Shown: piece after piece, positions 35,101 through 50,000 of the stretch | Layout: each line of letters begins with the position of its first letter | How positions within the stretch are numbered: the stretch's first letter is position 1 | From: Branchiostoma floridae | Lineage: Eukaryota > Chordata > Leptocardii > Amphioxiformes > Branchiostomatidae | Reading direction: 5' to 3' | NCBI RefSeq assembly: GCF_000003815.2 | Contig: NC_049995.1 | Location: forward strand, 13,292,062 to 13,356,061 | Length of the DNA: 64,000 nucleotides | Made by a program: the position numbers and the translations under genes | Notes under the pieces: generated by a model | The model's database searches: none | The model's input: the letters and a program-made list of their open reading frames with translations, nothing else | Told to the model about the DNA's origin: nothing

Positions 35101-37503
35101 TATACGATACCTCCTGTGTGTGCCATGTATCAAGATGCTTTGGAAAATAGATGCCCTGTCATCTTTGGACAAGACCAACACTATTTCACAAAGAACAGAA
35201 GCTGAAAAACATGTAACATACATTCTCATAATTCCACCAGGTGCCATTATACCGCCACCTCAAAAAACGTTGTTATAGAGGCCTTGCCAAGATTGTTCAT
35301 GACCTAAATATCTGAATTGTATTACATTTAGGATATTTAACATTCGGTGTTCAAGAAAATCTTGGGAAGATCTCTATACTAAGGTTTTTTGTTGAAGGTG
35401 GCGGTATTGTGGCACCTGGTAGAATTATGGTAGTTGATGTTACTGATATAATTACACCATGTTTACACCCTGCCATGTGATATCATTAACCCCTTTATGG
35501 GTGGGAAAGTACAAATTGTAACCTCCTCGAATTTCAAGAACAATATTAAAGAGAACTACTCAAGAATGTACTGAACACCAGGATGTATAAAGTGTGAAAA
35601 TTTTGAGGATTAGCTAATGCTGTATTAGTAGATTTCTTTCAAGTCAATCCTCCATCGGGTCATGAGACCAATTGTGTGTCACCATAAGTAAAGTGATGAG
35701 CTTAAAAGCATTTTTACATAGCAACAGCAGAATTAATTCAACAGACCAAAAATGGTGCACTACTCACTTAAGCTATATGAATGAAATTTATTACATTGGA
35801 ATATTTGATATTACTCAGAAGTCAAATTTACAACCATTAAAGACATAAAGCAATCATGTTTTTGTATGTAAATTGCTATTATTTCAATTATGATAAAAAA
35901 ATATAAGATTTCATTTTAATTTTGCTTTGATAATGACATGTATCCGGTGCAATTTTACAAGTGAATTACTCTAGTTGAACTTGTGACCTGTCATGTAAAT
36001 ACTAGATTTGGAAAGGGTGCAGGTCAACAACAATGAACTACATGTAGGTTTTCTACATTATAAAGTGATTTATAGTATCTGTGCTCATTTGTACACCGCA
36101 TTACATATGCCCTCTATCATATTCATACGTAGGCATATATATGGGAATATATGGACCACTAATGCAAATGCAATAATAATTATTATCGCAATCTTCCAGT
36201 TTGCAATTTTTGTACCATTCTGTCGACTTAAAGTGGCATAGCATAAGGTGAACCATCAAAATTAGAAATTAAACAAGGTACAAATAAAAAACTATAGAAT
36301 AAAATACGAGTTGAACAAAACCATACATATCAGTGTGTACGAAATGGACTCCATGTACCTAAAGTATTCTCAACATTGCCTTTTCTTGTGCCAATATATA
36401 AGACTTTAAAAAGTTATTATTCGGTAAATGGTAATCATGTATAACTATGCAAAGGATGCAAGTACTGCCATCGTTGAAAAAATATCACACATGCCTAAAT
36501 GATCCTTTTGTACTCACATCTGTTGCTTTCAATTTATTAAAATGAGCTGCAATTTATGAGAAACCAGTGATATCTGTAGTAAGAGCAGATGTTATAGATT
36601 TTATACTTTTGAAGAGATAATGCAATCTAATTTTCTATTTTTTTATCATGCACACAAGATAATAATGTCTAACTATTTGTGTACCACTAAATGAACATTG
36701 TTAACGATGTTCACATTGAAGTGCCTCAAGGACACGATGATACGAAACTGTTGTATGCAATAATGTCTAACAGAGAAATATATTATTCAGGAAGGAATAT
36801 CGATTCTGTCATTGATATGGCACGATGTCTTTTTACTTAGTTGTGTAGTTAACATTGGTGACGTAATTAGACATGTCATGAGGATGCCCTTTTCTACATA
36901 CCTCTCATCTTAAATTTGTTTTCTAAAGAGAACATGTGCATTTAAAGCGCAGTTTTCTTTTCCGTCAGATTTCTTCTGTTTTGGTGTGTAACGATACTCT
37001 ATAGCCTTCGATTATACACATTTAAACTAGGATTATTCTAAGAATAGTGTAATTCCAAAAATAACTGTCATATGGACTGAACTTTAACACAGTAAAGATA
37101 TTTGATTTGCAATTAGTGACAAAGTTGTGACTTATTATATAGTTTGATTGGTTGATATATAGTGAGTCAGTCACTACGTTTCATCGTTACCCTCTGAAAT
37201 AAGATCATTATGCAAGGTAACATTAAAAAATTGAATATTAAGCTTGTATTCAAAATAGTAAAACATGAACAGTAAAACACACATTGACTTCAAACCGTTC
37301 ACATTTTTCAGAATGAATGTTTCAACCACCAAAATACAACATGCCAGCACTTAGATTTGTCTAAAAAAACTTTGCTTTAAAAACTTTGGAACTCCACCAC
37401 TCAAACAACCAACTGAACAGTAAAGCAAACAAGGAACTAGACAAATGTTTGGAAAAACCAAAAGCTCCAAAGCTGAGGTGCCGAGGCCATCCTAGTTGTA
37501 TAC
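35101..37503. other. Tail-to-tail 3' regions of genes A and C
   Basis: 2.4 kb of AT-rich DNA between the stop codons of gene A (plus) and gene C (minus). AATAAA hexamers sit at 36283-36288 for gene A and, on the minus strand, at 36533-36538 for gene C. These are candidates only, since such hexamers are common in AT-rich DNA. If they are used, the 3' ends would nearly meet. No other gene seen. Confidence 0.35.
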
Positions 37504-40500
37504 TTAGTACTTCTCGTCCGAGGCGGTTTGCAGACTTGTATAGGTGTTCTCATCCAGCGTCGCCAAGTTGATGTAGTCCTGGGTGTTAAGAAAGGAAATG
37601 TCACCCAAAACACGATAAAATGTATAATCATTGACGTACATCTAAATAATGAAATTGACTTACTTTCAAACTGCACATTTAACTATTGGATTTTTCAAAA
37701 CTTGTTGATGTCATTTCATTTCTTTGTATGCTGCTTTCCAGATATTATCCTGTACCACATTATGCAGCTAATTAACTTCGAGATAGTCATCAGCATTCTA
37801 AGTTAGTATTATTGCTACACTGAATAGTCTATATCTCTTTGTACCCGGAGGCGCCTTTAGTGGGCCATTTGGTTACTGTAACTGTGCGAAAAGAGTTTGC
37901 ACTCACATGTTCAGTCTCCATGAGTGAATCCAAAGTCCGCTGTATCTTCCGGAACTCCGGTCTCCGGGCGGGGTCAACTTCCCAGCAGCTCTGCATCAGG
38001 TTGTAGCTAAAATGATGTGATTTATTAAGTAATTTTGACCCTTCTGACTCCCCAATAATTTCAAAAAATATAACGGCGTTACAACCGTTGTAAAATGGGG
38101 ACTTCTGATTGGTCGGTGACGTCTGGCTACGTGATAATGGGCCATAGTATGCACCTTTGTAAAGACCACCATTGTAAAGTCACTCAACGATGAATTGGAT
38201 TTGAATACCTAGAACTTGTTGAACCTCGCTTTCGAACATTCCCGTTTTTGTATAATTATTAGCTAAAGGAGAGCCCATGTCCCATTTTAAGGTCTTCGGT
38301 ATTAGAAGACTCACAGTTTCGCATCGCAGTGTTTTGGTTTGTCCATCCTGTATCCCTGCTGCACTCCGTCCATCACTTCTCGTTTGGACATACCGGGGTA
38401 CGGGGTAGCACCTGGTGGCGAAAATTTTACCGTTTCAGAAGTTAAATCAATAGTATAAAATTTCGTCTATGTTGGTATGATTTAGATCATCAGCATCAGC
38501 CTCACTACAATAACGATAAACGTACCCAGAGTGACGATCTCCCAGAGCAGCACTCCGAAGGCCCAGACGTCCGTCTTGGTGGTGTACTTCCGGTGGAACA
38601 GCGACTCGGGGGCCATCCAGCGGATAGGCAAGCGGGTCTAAAATGGAGAGGATACATTTTGCATTTATGAAGATCTCTATGAAATCTAATTGACAAGCGA
38701 AAGGATTCAAATCAGATTTTTTGTTAGTAAATTCTAAATTAACAGTTGGATGATAGCTACCTTTGTGGTCCTCTCGTACTCATCTCCCTCCCGTGAGAAG
38801 CCGAAGTCAGACACCTTACAGGTCCGGTCTGCAGACACAAGCACGTTCCGAGAAGCCAGGTCACGATGGATGATCTGAAATGTCAATGTTGGATTTGATC
38901 TTTATCATTGGTATTATGAGCTGAGTTCGATGTAAGTATTCATGTTAAACTAGAGTTCGGGGACCTCATACCTCCATGAAATATTTATTGCTTTTTGGGG
39001 ATGGTATGTATGTTTATAGTCGGTTGTATTTGAGAGTAATGGTTATATAATATAAATGTTATGGGAAAGTAGTGGTGTATTTATTTAATGACACAGAGGA
39101 TGTCCATCTGATTAGTAATTATCAAAATGTGACACTTGATTGTGTAATGTGCGTTTAAGAGGTCGACGGCATATGGTAGCGTGGTGTTCCTTAAGCTTGA
39201 TGTTTGGCATTTAAACTGTCTAAGGTTGTCAGCATTATTGAGGTTCGACTATGTACCTCAGAGCTGTGTGGTGGGAGGAAGTTGAGAAACTCAGAAAGAA
39301 GAAGGGATGTGGCCAACTTTAGTCAGATGGTGATTTGATTTTCCACCAATATGTCATAACATCAGCTGTTCACACGGTACAAAAACGAGATGCACACTTT
39401 CCTCTGACAGCCCTACACCAACTGTAAGATGAATACTTGGCGCCAACCCCGTCTGCTAAAAAACAAGTACCATTGGCTACGAAAGAGACAACTAACAACT
39501 GTCCCTTATCGTAACAAAATCAGAACATCTGTATTGCCCATAAAACTTCTGACACCCAACACAGATGAGAGGACCTAATGGCATTTTAATCACCATGTCA
39601 CTCAAATCAGCAGTACAGTATGTGAGACATCCATACCTGTTAAGCATTATCTTTAAATGTACCTCAACTTCTTACAATTATACTTACGCTTCACATCTCC
39701 ATGATATCCTAAGCAGACATAAATAAAACTAATTATCATAATAAAAAAACTCGGGGTTCCCCAAACAGCTGTCACCTCACCATCTGCTTTGAGCTAAGCC
39801 CATTAACAAACACATAAAGCACGATGCCTGTACCAATATATCTCAAATATAGGGGTGATTTCTGATACTATTACATCGATTATAACGACAGATACGGCTC
39901 CCAAAATCTCATCGATTCGAGCTTTCATCACACCCCACCAACACAACAAGTATGAAACCAATCTATTTAGCCGTTCTTGAGTAATCATCTACACAGAGAC
40001 ACATAACAGAAAATATAACCTCCATTCCATGACATTTCATGGAGGTAATGAATCCTTACAATACACATGCATGAACACATACTGTGACTTAAGCTTTTTA
40101 CCTTCTTAGACGACAGAAAGGTCATGCCCTTGGCCACGTCCCATGCGAACTTGGTGAGGTCACGTGATGAGAGGGACTTGCTGCCGCCGTGTAAGTTCCC
40201 GTATGTTTGCTGGGTGCGGCTGGTGCGGAGGTTGGACTGGAGACTTCCTCCGGACACGTACTCAAGCAGCAGGTAGAACGGCTCTGGGAACAGAAATATA
40301 ATGATCATTATTATTATAAATACAATCGCAGACCATATTGTTAACGTTTTAAAGAGAGAGACAAGGAACCAAGAGTTTCTTCTACCAAACGGAGAATGGA
40401 AGTTTGACTTAATCTCGAACTTACATGATTTGTCTCATAGAGTGAGTGAGTGCGTGAGTGAGTGAGTGAGTGAGATAGTGAGAGTGAGTGAGTGAATGAG

Positions 40501-41020
40501 TAAGAGTGAGTGAGTGAGTGAGTGAGTAAGTGAGTGAGTGAGTGAGTGAGTGAGTGAGAGTGTGTTGTGTCTTAAGTGATGGCAGTCATCCTTTTGCACA
40601 AACCTGCATCCGTGCAGCATCCGAGAAACGACACAACGTTGGGATGAGTCCCAAGTAGCTTCAGTACTGTCAACTCTTTGAAGAAAGCAGTCGAGGCAGT
40701 GGGACTCGACATACCTAAATATCAAATAATGATAGATGTAGATAATACCGCTAGAAGACATGAAATCTTAACTGAAACAAGAAATGTAGATTTCAGATCA
40801 ACTTGGTTCATTCAGACTGCTTTTTAATTTTGAACTACCTTTTACCTTTCAATTCCTTGACAGCCACAGTTTTCACACCTTCGCCTCCCGAAATTTTCCA
40901 GGCTTCGGCCTTGTAGACACTCCCGAACTCCCCTTGTCCAAGCTTCTCTTTGATGTTCAGTTGATTCCTCGGGAATTCTGAGGATGGTTTTACATCTTCA
41001 TAAGCGACATCTGGTGTATC
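37504..41020 (-). CDS. Gene C exons 19-26: protein tyrosine kinase domain and C-tail
   Basis: Eight exons of 175, 111, 182, 114, 112, 97, 100 and 75 nt. In order: [13 protein letters not shown] and VAVKELK (lobe N), [19 protein letters not shown] (helix C), [18 protein letters not shown] (hinge), [65 protein letters not shown] and [12 protein letters not shown]. The HRDLASRN loop and the P-I-R-W-M-A-P-E activation segment mark a tyrosine kinase of the FGFR/VEGFR/Tie-like group. The kinase insert is short. The tail DYINL fits a YxN (Grb2-type) site, and NTYTSL is a second tyrosine. Confidence 0.92.
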
Positions 41021-44000
41021 CTAATATATAAGTGGTAAAAAATAGTGATCAGAAAATGCGAAAACGAAGTACCAGTGATGATTATCATAAACCCATCATG
41101 AAAATTGTAGAATTACCTCCGTTTTACTGCTTGCCATCAAACCTTGATACGTGTGGTCGGACTGTGGAAACAGAAAGAGCTTTAGAAATTTAATAACTTT
41201 GTAAAACCTTTGTATTTTTTGAAATGCTGAATTATTGAAAGTAACTTTTTTTTAGCACGTGACTCTCAATCAAGACTTATACTTGAAAGTTCATTATATT
41301 GAGCATTTGTTTTCCAAGAAATTCTTCTAAGCAAAGTCAAGCACAATAAGGATATGACATATCAGATGTACCTTCTGTCTGCGAGGCATTCTCAGACTCT
41401 GATATCCGTCGTCCGAATTACCTGCCTTAAAAATACAATTAGCATGTTGTGACATTAAAAATCAGTAAATCATTTGTAGACACTAAGGGACTGTGCTGTA
41501 AAAGAGATGGTATACTTAAAGACTTCCTTCCATATAATCTATGTGTACTTTGCACTCTCAAAAAATTCTGAGTAATCGATGACTTACTACATTAGGTTCC
41601 AATTCCATGCTACTAGACGCTTTTTTCGGCGGCTTATCTGAAATATTCAGAATCAATGTTTCATACAAAATTGACAGAAGACGTAGGTGATTGCAACAAA
41701 ATGTACGTGATTAAACGATATTACATTCATGTTCATATGTGTCTCATAGGCTGACCAGTCAAGAACAGTTTTACGGGGAGCTTTTATTGAAAGGATAAGG
41801 AAAACTTGCAAAGATATGATAATTGTGTATCTCCGTAATCATTTACTCACCACGAGCGGCATGTCTTCTCATGAGGAATATGGCAACAACAACCACAGCT
41901 ATCAGCCCCACAACACCGACCACTGCGGCTATGATGATTATAGTGGTTGAAACTCCACCGCTCACTGTAAAGACAAAATAACTGTCAGTTTTTGCATGAG
42001 CTACTATTTTATATTATACGTTAATTGATAATTGATATAAATCTTCGGGTGGGGACCAAAGTAGAATCAAAGACAACACTATCAAGGGTTACAAAAAACA
42101 TTACCTACTTTTTATCATAAGCAACTATTTCCTGGCTACCAGATCAAGCAGGTAAGCATACAGCATATGTACAACAACTTTTTTATTCATTACAAGAATT
42201 AATAAACTAACCCGCAGGTTCAGCTTCACTTATCCTGCTGTTCTCAGGATCCACCGTGAATCCGTTCTCATCAGGATCCCCCAGCTGTCCATCTACCAGG
42301 GCATCAGTGTACGTAGCCTGGGCTGCAGCCGACTCAGACTGGGCCACAGTAGCCAGGAAATCAGCAAGGACGCTCCCGGACCTGGCAATAGAAGTTGGCA
42401 TTCAGTATCTATGACCGTCTCTTTGTGGGAACTAGGAAAGTTAAAAATCACAACTCTCCTTTAGTGACTGCAAACATAAATTTTAAATCTTCTTAAAGTA
42501 ATCATACTGAAAACTGACATAATTCTTGAAAACAAAGTCAAAAGGAAATACGTATTATTATCAAATAAATACAATGTATAGAAATTGTTAATGCCAACCT
42601 GCAGCCTGTCACATCTGCCTCTTCATAGCCTTTGTATTGCTCAAATATAGCTCCCAGCTAGAAATAGAAAAACATGAAGAGCAACTTACTGAGCAAATTA
42701 AAATCTTGCATCATTTTTTCAATGTGTGACATCATAATATATAATGTGCTTTGATCAAGCTACACAGTTACTAAGTTAAGTCAGCTAAACATTAGATTTA
42801 ACAGATGAAGGAGTTCAAAGTTTCACCTACATGTGTTACTATCCTGGTAGAAAGCTCTCCATCACAAATCCCCTTGGTGTACTCAATACTGGTGATGGCG
42901 AGGGTTCCATACAGGATCTGATTATCTGGGGAAGAAACATGACAACCAGAAACCTTAGCTTTTTTATATATATAATGACAAACACCTTGAAAGCATTGTA
43001 CATTGAAAATTTCATTGAATGTGTTAATCAATGGACCGACAACTGTGAGAATGTGTGTCATTGATTATTATGTTTATTATCATCATGATTATCGTTATGT
43101 GGAAAGAAGAAAATGAAAAGTCTTTTAACTCTAATATAGTACACACTAAAGTCTTCATTACAAATAGTTTGGAGAAATACCTATGAATAAATTACCCTTG
43201 GAGAAATAGTTACAACTGTTATTTTGATTCAATTTAATACAGTTTGGCCAAGATTGGTTAATTATACATGTAATGTACCTTCTATTTCAACCTGGATGAC
43301 GTTAGAGTACACAGCCCCCTGACTGTTCTCTGCCTGGATGCGGATCTCGTACTGTCCTTTTCCATGGAGTTTCACATTCTCAGTGAACTCAGGTCTGTTC
43401 TTGGAAGCTTCTTCGGGGACTTGTTTGACAATGACCCAGTCTGTAGTCTCCTCCAGCCTGTACTGTACGGTGTGATTTGTCTCCAGACCACCGTTAAACT
43501 CAGCTGTCCATGCCAGGGTGACATCCCCCGCAGCTGTCTTCTTGGTGTAGTCAAGGTTGGTGGAAGGTTCTGGTTTGGCTGGGTTTGAATAAACAGAAAA
43601 TTAGAATTTTGTTAGCTACACATGTACATCCACCCGATACTGACAGTTTATTGTAACTTGTAGTTATAACAAAAAATATCAATGAAGAAAAGAACGCAAA
43701 AAAGTATTAAACTTGTGGTTGCTTCTATTCAAGCAGTTTTGTTACAAAAAGATGAAAATGGTAAATATAGCCCAGTTGTTTACACTTACTTTCAGCCACA
43801 AGTTGGATGACTGTTGACCGTTGTCCATACCCATTGGTGGCGGTACATGTGTAGTCCCCATAGTGCTCCCTCTGCACATCTGCTATGTACAGTGTGCTGA
43901 CTCCGTCGTGACTGGTAGCATTACCACTGATGTCATATCCACCCTTCATCCATGTGTAGACTACCTGTGGTGGGTAGGCGAAGGCAGAACACTCCAGTGT

Positions 44001-47000
44001 GACCGGCTGGGACCTGCCTACAGCGTACCTGTCTCTGGTGTGGTTAAAGAGCGGGATAACTGGGGAAAACAATGAGAAAAGGAAAGAAATACCAGTAAAG
44101 AAATTATGGTATAGTATTATTAGTTTCATGTATGCATGTCCTCACAGGAATTTGATTCAAAACTACAAGTATTTATTTATGTATTTTGCATAATCAAAAA
44201 TCCTTACTTTGCACCTAAGTTGAAAAATCACTGTAATTAGACTATTAAAAAATTATTACAAACTTTAATCGTAGACAAATATTCAATGATAACAATGACG
44301 CACTTACAGTTGACATTAAGTATGAGGTCCTTGCTCACAGGTGACCCCGTTACACCATTATCAGCTGTACACCTGTAGATGCCTGCATTTTCATGACCAA
44401 CAGAACTGTTTGTGTAGGTGAGAGAGTTTCCTGTAGTCTGCTGCAGAAGAGTTTCTCCTGTCTCCACAAACATCCACGTCATGGAGGTGACGTCAGGGAC
44501 ACTGTCTGCCTCACAGGTCAGGCTGACGGACTGGGCCTCGTTCACGGGGTTGGGAGTAGCGGTCACTGTCAGCTCGGGGGGATCTGGGGGGAGAGAATAA
44601 TCTTTTTTTGGACTGCCATTCAATGTAGGTGAAATCTTGGTCCAACATTTAAAAGAACTAACATGTAAATAAAAAAATAGAAAATGCAATGATGAACTGT
44701 GATGAGAAGTCGTCAACCAAGAAAGAGCCTCGTGGCATCTGTAGGCTCTATAATACTGTTAACTCTAAGGGGGAAGAATCATTTTTTGTAGGACCTCTGT
44801 TGCAGTAGTCCAACATTTCAGTACCAACATGTAAGATTTAAAATAGAACATGCACTCAAGAACTGTGATGAGAAGTCAGCACCAAGAAAGGCTGCCTCTG
44901 TCAGGACATTTGTGGACAGGAACATACACGTAAATGTGTACAGTATGTAAATTAATCCAAACATTGTGTATTGAAGGAAACAATACAAGCCAGGAAAGAC
45001 AGTTCATGGATGTACTTATATGTAGGCAGTAATTACATAGATTGATGCACCATGCTTATCAGCATGAATGTTATACAGGACAGACACTTTTGCCTAGTCT
45101 TACAGTATTAGTTATCTACAGTCTACAAAAACAAGTGCTTTTAAAAAAGCTGGCATTTTGCCAATGTTTGCGTATGTGAACGTTTTTTTCTAGTTATTAG
45201 AATGTCATATAAATAGAACAGAGTAACTAAACCTGATATTGGCGCATGGAGAGATTCACATATGTGCCTGAACTGCAGCAGATCTAGACGCCACCTGTTA
45301 AAATTTGCGTGAACTGCAGCAAATTTCACTACATTTTTTTCATTGCCTGTTTTTGAGTGAGCTCTGTTGCCGGGCATTTTTAAGTTGTTTTTTTTTTATT
45401 TTTATTTCTACTCGGCAAAAAAACGAAGCGGTGAATCCGTTAACCAAAGAAATAAATTGGTGTAGCCAAATGGATGTAAAAATTAGTATTTTAATGGATG
45501 TAAAAAAGAAAGAAAAAAGTTGAAAAAAAATCTACCTCCCCGGATTCGAACCGGGTGCATTGGTTTAGAATGCGTAAACTTTACCACTGCGCTAGTGCGA
45601 ACATGTTCAAGAAATGCCTGTTTTAACAGGTATACAAATGTTTGGCATGGATTGAACAGGTCCGTTCATCTCAACATCACAACATCACAACGGCGACTAC
45701 ACTGGCCAGAAGGCATTTTGCGACTGCAAGTCGCAAAATGCAAAAAAAGTCAGAAACCAGGTCATGAAAGTTTCAAGACTTCAACTTCAGTCAATAAAGA
45801 AAAAGGCTGAGGTGACAGCTGATGACAAATAACACACCATGATTGTATACAAATGTGCAAGTATACATTGTACGTATGCCAGGACTTTGACTTCCCATTG
45901 ACCTTCATGGCAAGAAACAAATTAAAGGAATCTTAGAGGCAAATCATTAACATTGTGGACAATTTGTCAGAAGCTGATGACTCAGTTATTCACATAAGCA
46001 GGACATACTGTTCAGTCTTTTAGTATACTGTCAAGAAGTATAGTTTTGGGAGCATTTGTGCAGCGCGAAGACTCATGCGGCAGGCTTGTCTGTGTGCGGT
46101 AAACTGTCAAAGCTTACAATTCACGATGATCTCCAGCGTTACAGTTTTAGTCTCAGTTGTGCCCTTTTGATTGTTGAAAGCTTCACAGATGTAGGTTCCA
46201 GCATCACTGCGGTCTACTTGTTGGAAAGTCAAGACGTTGCTGTTCCATTCATCAGAACTGTTCTGTTTGGTCCACTTGTAACCAGCGGTAGGATTGGCAA
46301 CAGCTGAACACATGATGTTGACAGAGTCTCTCTCTAACACGGTCACAGGTGAGGTTTGGTTCAGTGTTGGTGTGTCCAGACCTGAGCAGGTTTGTAGATA
46401 CCGTTGATGTTATTATCATTTGATTATGACATTTACCTTAGAATTTCACATTTAAAGCTTACAATTTGACTCAAACTAAGACTGATGTTCGTCAAATAAC
46501 TTACACAGCACATCCACAGTGCTTGTAGCTGAGTCAGATTGTCCTATGCCGTTGTCAACTGTACAGGTATATGTGCCTGCGTCATTTCTATGGAGACTTG
46601 TGATCTGTGTAGTGTCGTTGTTGGCAATGCCTGCTGGGATAGGTCCTGGGTCCTTGCTCCATGTAAAGGTTGGTTCAGGGTTCCCGTCAGCCGTACATGT
46701 GAGAGTGAGAGGGTCTTCTTCTTTCTCTTCTGCAATACTCGGTGTGACGGTGGTTCCTGTTAGTTCATCTATTACAAGGTCCAACTTGTGAACGGTCTGG
46801 ATTATTAATATAGGCTAGGAGAGAAACACTCTTGGACTAATAAAAACTTTCCTGGTGTGGCTGAAAAATTCCTTATGTACATGTACATAACATGAAGTAT
46901 CACTTGGGCATCCAAGCTTATTGATATAGTTATAGACACAACAGAAATGTAGCAAACAGTTACTACATTATCAAAAATAATGTTTAACTAGATAAAGGTA

Positions 47001-50000
47001 CAAACACTCACAATTCACCACCAGTCCCACAGGACCACTCTCCTGTGACGTCCCCACCACGTTAGTAGCCGTGCACCTGTACTGTCCAGCCTCACCACGC
47101 TGTACATTGTTGATGGTCAGGGTTCCTCCACTGTGGGAGACAGACTGTCCATCTCGTGTCCAGGAGTAGGAGGTAGGAGCTGGAACGGAGCTGGCAGAGC
47201 TGCACGTCAGGGTCACAGTTTGGTCCTCTACTACTGGGTTTGGGGTGATCTCAACAGTTGGCTGGGACGGCTTGTCTGTGAAACACATGCCATGTATATC
47301 AAGGTAAGATTACGTTAAGGCCATAGAAAATAAATTTTATGGATGGCATCCCCTTAAGACCCCAAATCTTATGCAAAATTGCAAAATAATATTAGGAAAA
47401 AAGCAAAAAATGTAGTTGGCATATTACACTAAAGAGCTGAATTATAACTGTTGCATTTCCTTTTTTTGCAGTATTTATTGTTCATATGTATCAGTAATTT
47501 TAGTGTAATTACCTCCATGAAATGTAATGGAATGGAGGTTATATTTTACCCTGTGTTTGTGTGTGTGTGTGTCTGTGTGTGTTTAAACAAAATAACTCAA
47601 GAACGGTTGGGTGGATTGGTTTCATACTTGGTGTGTTGGTAGGGTGTGATGAAAGCTGGAAATGATTAGATTTTGGGTCCCCTAGTGGCTCCCCTTGGTA
47701 CTGCAGCGCAACTTCCGGTTTTGCTATTTTGGTGTTCTGAACATGCTATGGTCACGATTTTTGAGTATTAGATAGCTCTTGTGCTCAGGAAGAAGTGACA
47801 TAAGTTTGGGCCCCCTAGCGTCTAGTTTTGGGATAGCAGGGGCATTTTTGTCAAAAACTTCTGAAGAGGATAACTCAAGAAGGGAACAACGGATTTTCAT
47901 GATTTTTGATATGTAGGTACCTCAGACAATGTTGTACAAAATGAAATACTAATTATGCAAAATAGGAGCAAATTTGCATAATTAATGACAACATTGACAC
48001 AAAGCAGTTTTTTCTATGTATCTCTTGTTTTGGACGTGATATGGTCTTGAAATTTAGGTGGTAGATATCTTTTAGTGTCATGACAAAGTGAGGCAAGTTT
48101 CAGCCCCCTAACATTTAATTTGGGAACTGCAGGGGCGTTTTTGTCAAGACACTCCAAAGAGGATAACTGCAGAAAGGATTGACGGATTGGCATCATATTA
48201 GGCATTCGGGTACCTTAGGCAAAGATGTTCATAATGATATACGTGTTATGCAAATGAGGACTTAATTTGCATAATTAATGAGGAAATTGTATAATTCCAT
48301 TGTTTGCAATAACTGGACTTCAATAAATGTAACACATGTTAATTATAATAGGTGGAATATAAGCAGATACCAAATATGGTAATGAGGAACTTATTTGCAT
48401 AATTTAAGTAAAAATTGCAAAACCGCTTTATGATNNNNNNNNNNNNNNNNNNNNNNNNNNNNNNNNNNNNNNNNNNNNNNNNNNNNNNNNNNNNNNNNNN
48501 NNNNNNNNNNNNNNNNNNNNNNNNNNNNNNNNNNATTATGTTATGTCTTAGTCAATTGCATGAAATTTACGAAAGCTCTAAATTTTCATGGAGGTATGAG
48601 GTCGCCGAACTCTAGTTTTTAAACTCTTTCTGTCATGTCCGTTATGTGATATTGTATTGATGAGCAATGAATTTCATGTGTTGGTCCATAGGACAAATAA
48701 TTAACAGAACTGTCAAACTGTTGATCTAAATAACGTTAAAGTCAAAGCCTCAAGTTGACTTGTGTCTCTTAATAAAGCAGCATTAATGGAGAAGCAAGAA
48801 ATGATGTACAGTCATGTAGAAAACTTAAGAATCTCCATTAGAATCTTAATGCACAATACAAACCGTACTCACAATTCACGACCAGTCCCACAGGACCACT
48901 CTCCTGTGACGTCCCCACCACGTTAGTAGCCGTGCACCTGTACTGTCCAGCCTCACCACGCTGTACATTGTTGATGGTCAGAGTTCCTCCACTGTGGGAG
49001 ACAGACTGTCCATCTCGTGTCCAGGAGTAGGAGGTAGGAGCTGGAACGGAGCTGGCAGAGCTGCACGTCAGGGTCACAGTCTGGTCCTCTACTACTGGGT
49101 TTGGGGTGATGTCAACAGTTGGCTGGGACGGCTTGTCTGTGGAACATATGGAGAGGTCGGGCAAATTAGGATTGAACAGATGAAACCTTGCGAGCCTGTA
49201 GTGAAACAACCAAAAGCATATATTGTAGTGATTGGGTCACAAAATTTATTGCAGGGCAGGTAAAAATAAAGGACTGGAATAAAATCAGAGGACCTACATA
49301 TTCATTGATTAGAAATGTAAGGTAGTTGCATGGTGGCCACTCATACAAAACTGATCGATGTGTATATACATAGAAGTCATGTGCTGAATGACAAAGTACA
49401 GTACACTTACACTGCACTGTGACGACAGTGTTTGCTGTCCCAGTTCCAGTGCTGCCATCATGGAAAGTGTTCGTTGCTGTACACACGTACGTGCCAGCTG
49501 CTGTCCGCTGTATGTTTGGGATGGCCAGCTGTGCTGTAGAGGAGACAGCTGTGGTGCTGCCCTGTTTCTTCCACTCCACACTGGCAGCAGGCCTGGCAGA
49601 CACAGTACACTCCACAGTCAGGGTGTCATCTTCATTCACAGTGTCCTCAGATGGGGCTGATACCTCAGGGGCATCTGGGTAGAAAAAAACAACATCATGA
49701 AACCACGTCGGCCTTAACGTTGCATTCTATGCCATTGGTTACGGTTTCGACAGTAAAAATACTAAATGCAATAGATTGATGCTTTTATGAAATGATATTT
49801 ACTGAAATATGGTATTAGAAGGTCTCTTAGTGGGTTCATAACAATGATACAATTGTCAAAAGGAAAAAAATACATATTATTAAACCTTTCTGATATCCGA
49901 AACTTAAAGGTTACACCTAACAATATATTTTACAACTTAAGAAGTTTTGCTGATACTTTCAGCTTACATTCCACACTGAGAACAGTTGATGCCGTATCAG

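Noticed and set aside
46519..46791. Plus-strand frames opposite Ig exons of gene C
   Set aside because: Mirror readings of Ig exons, in which antisense frames often stay open; no acceptor or donor support.
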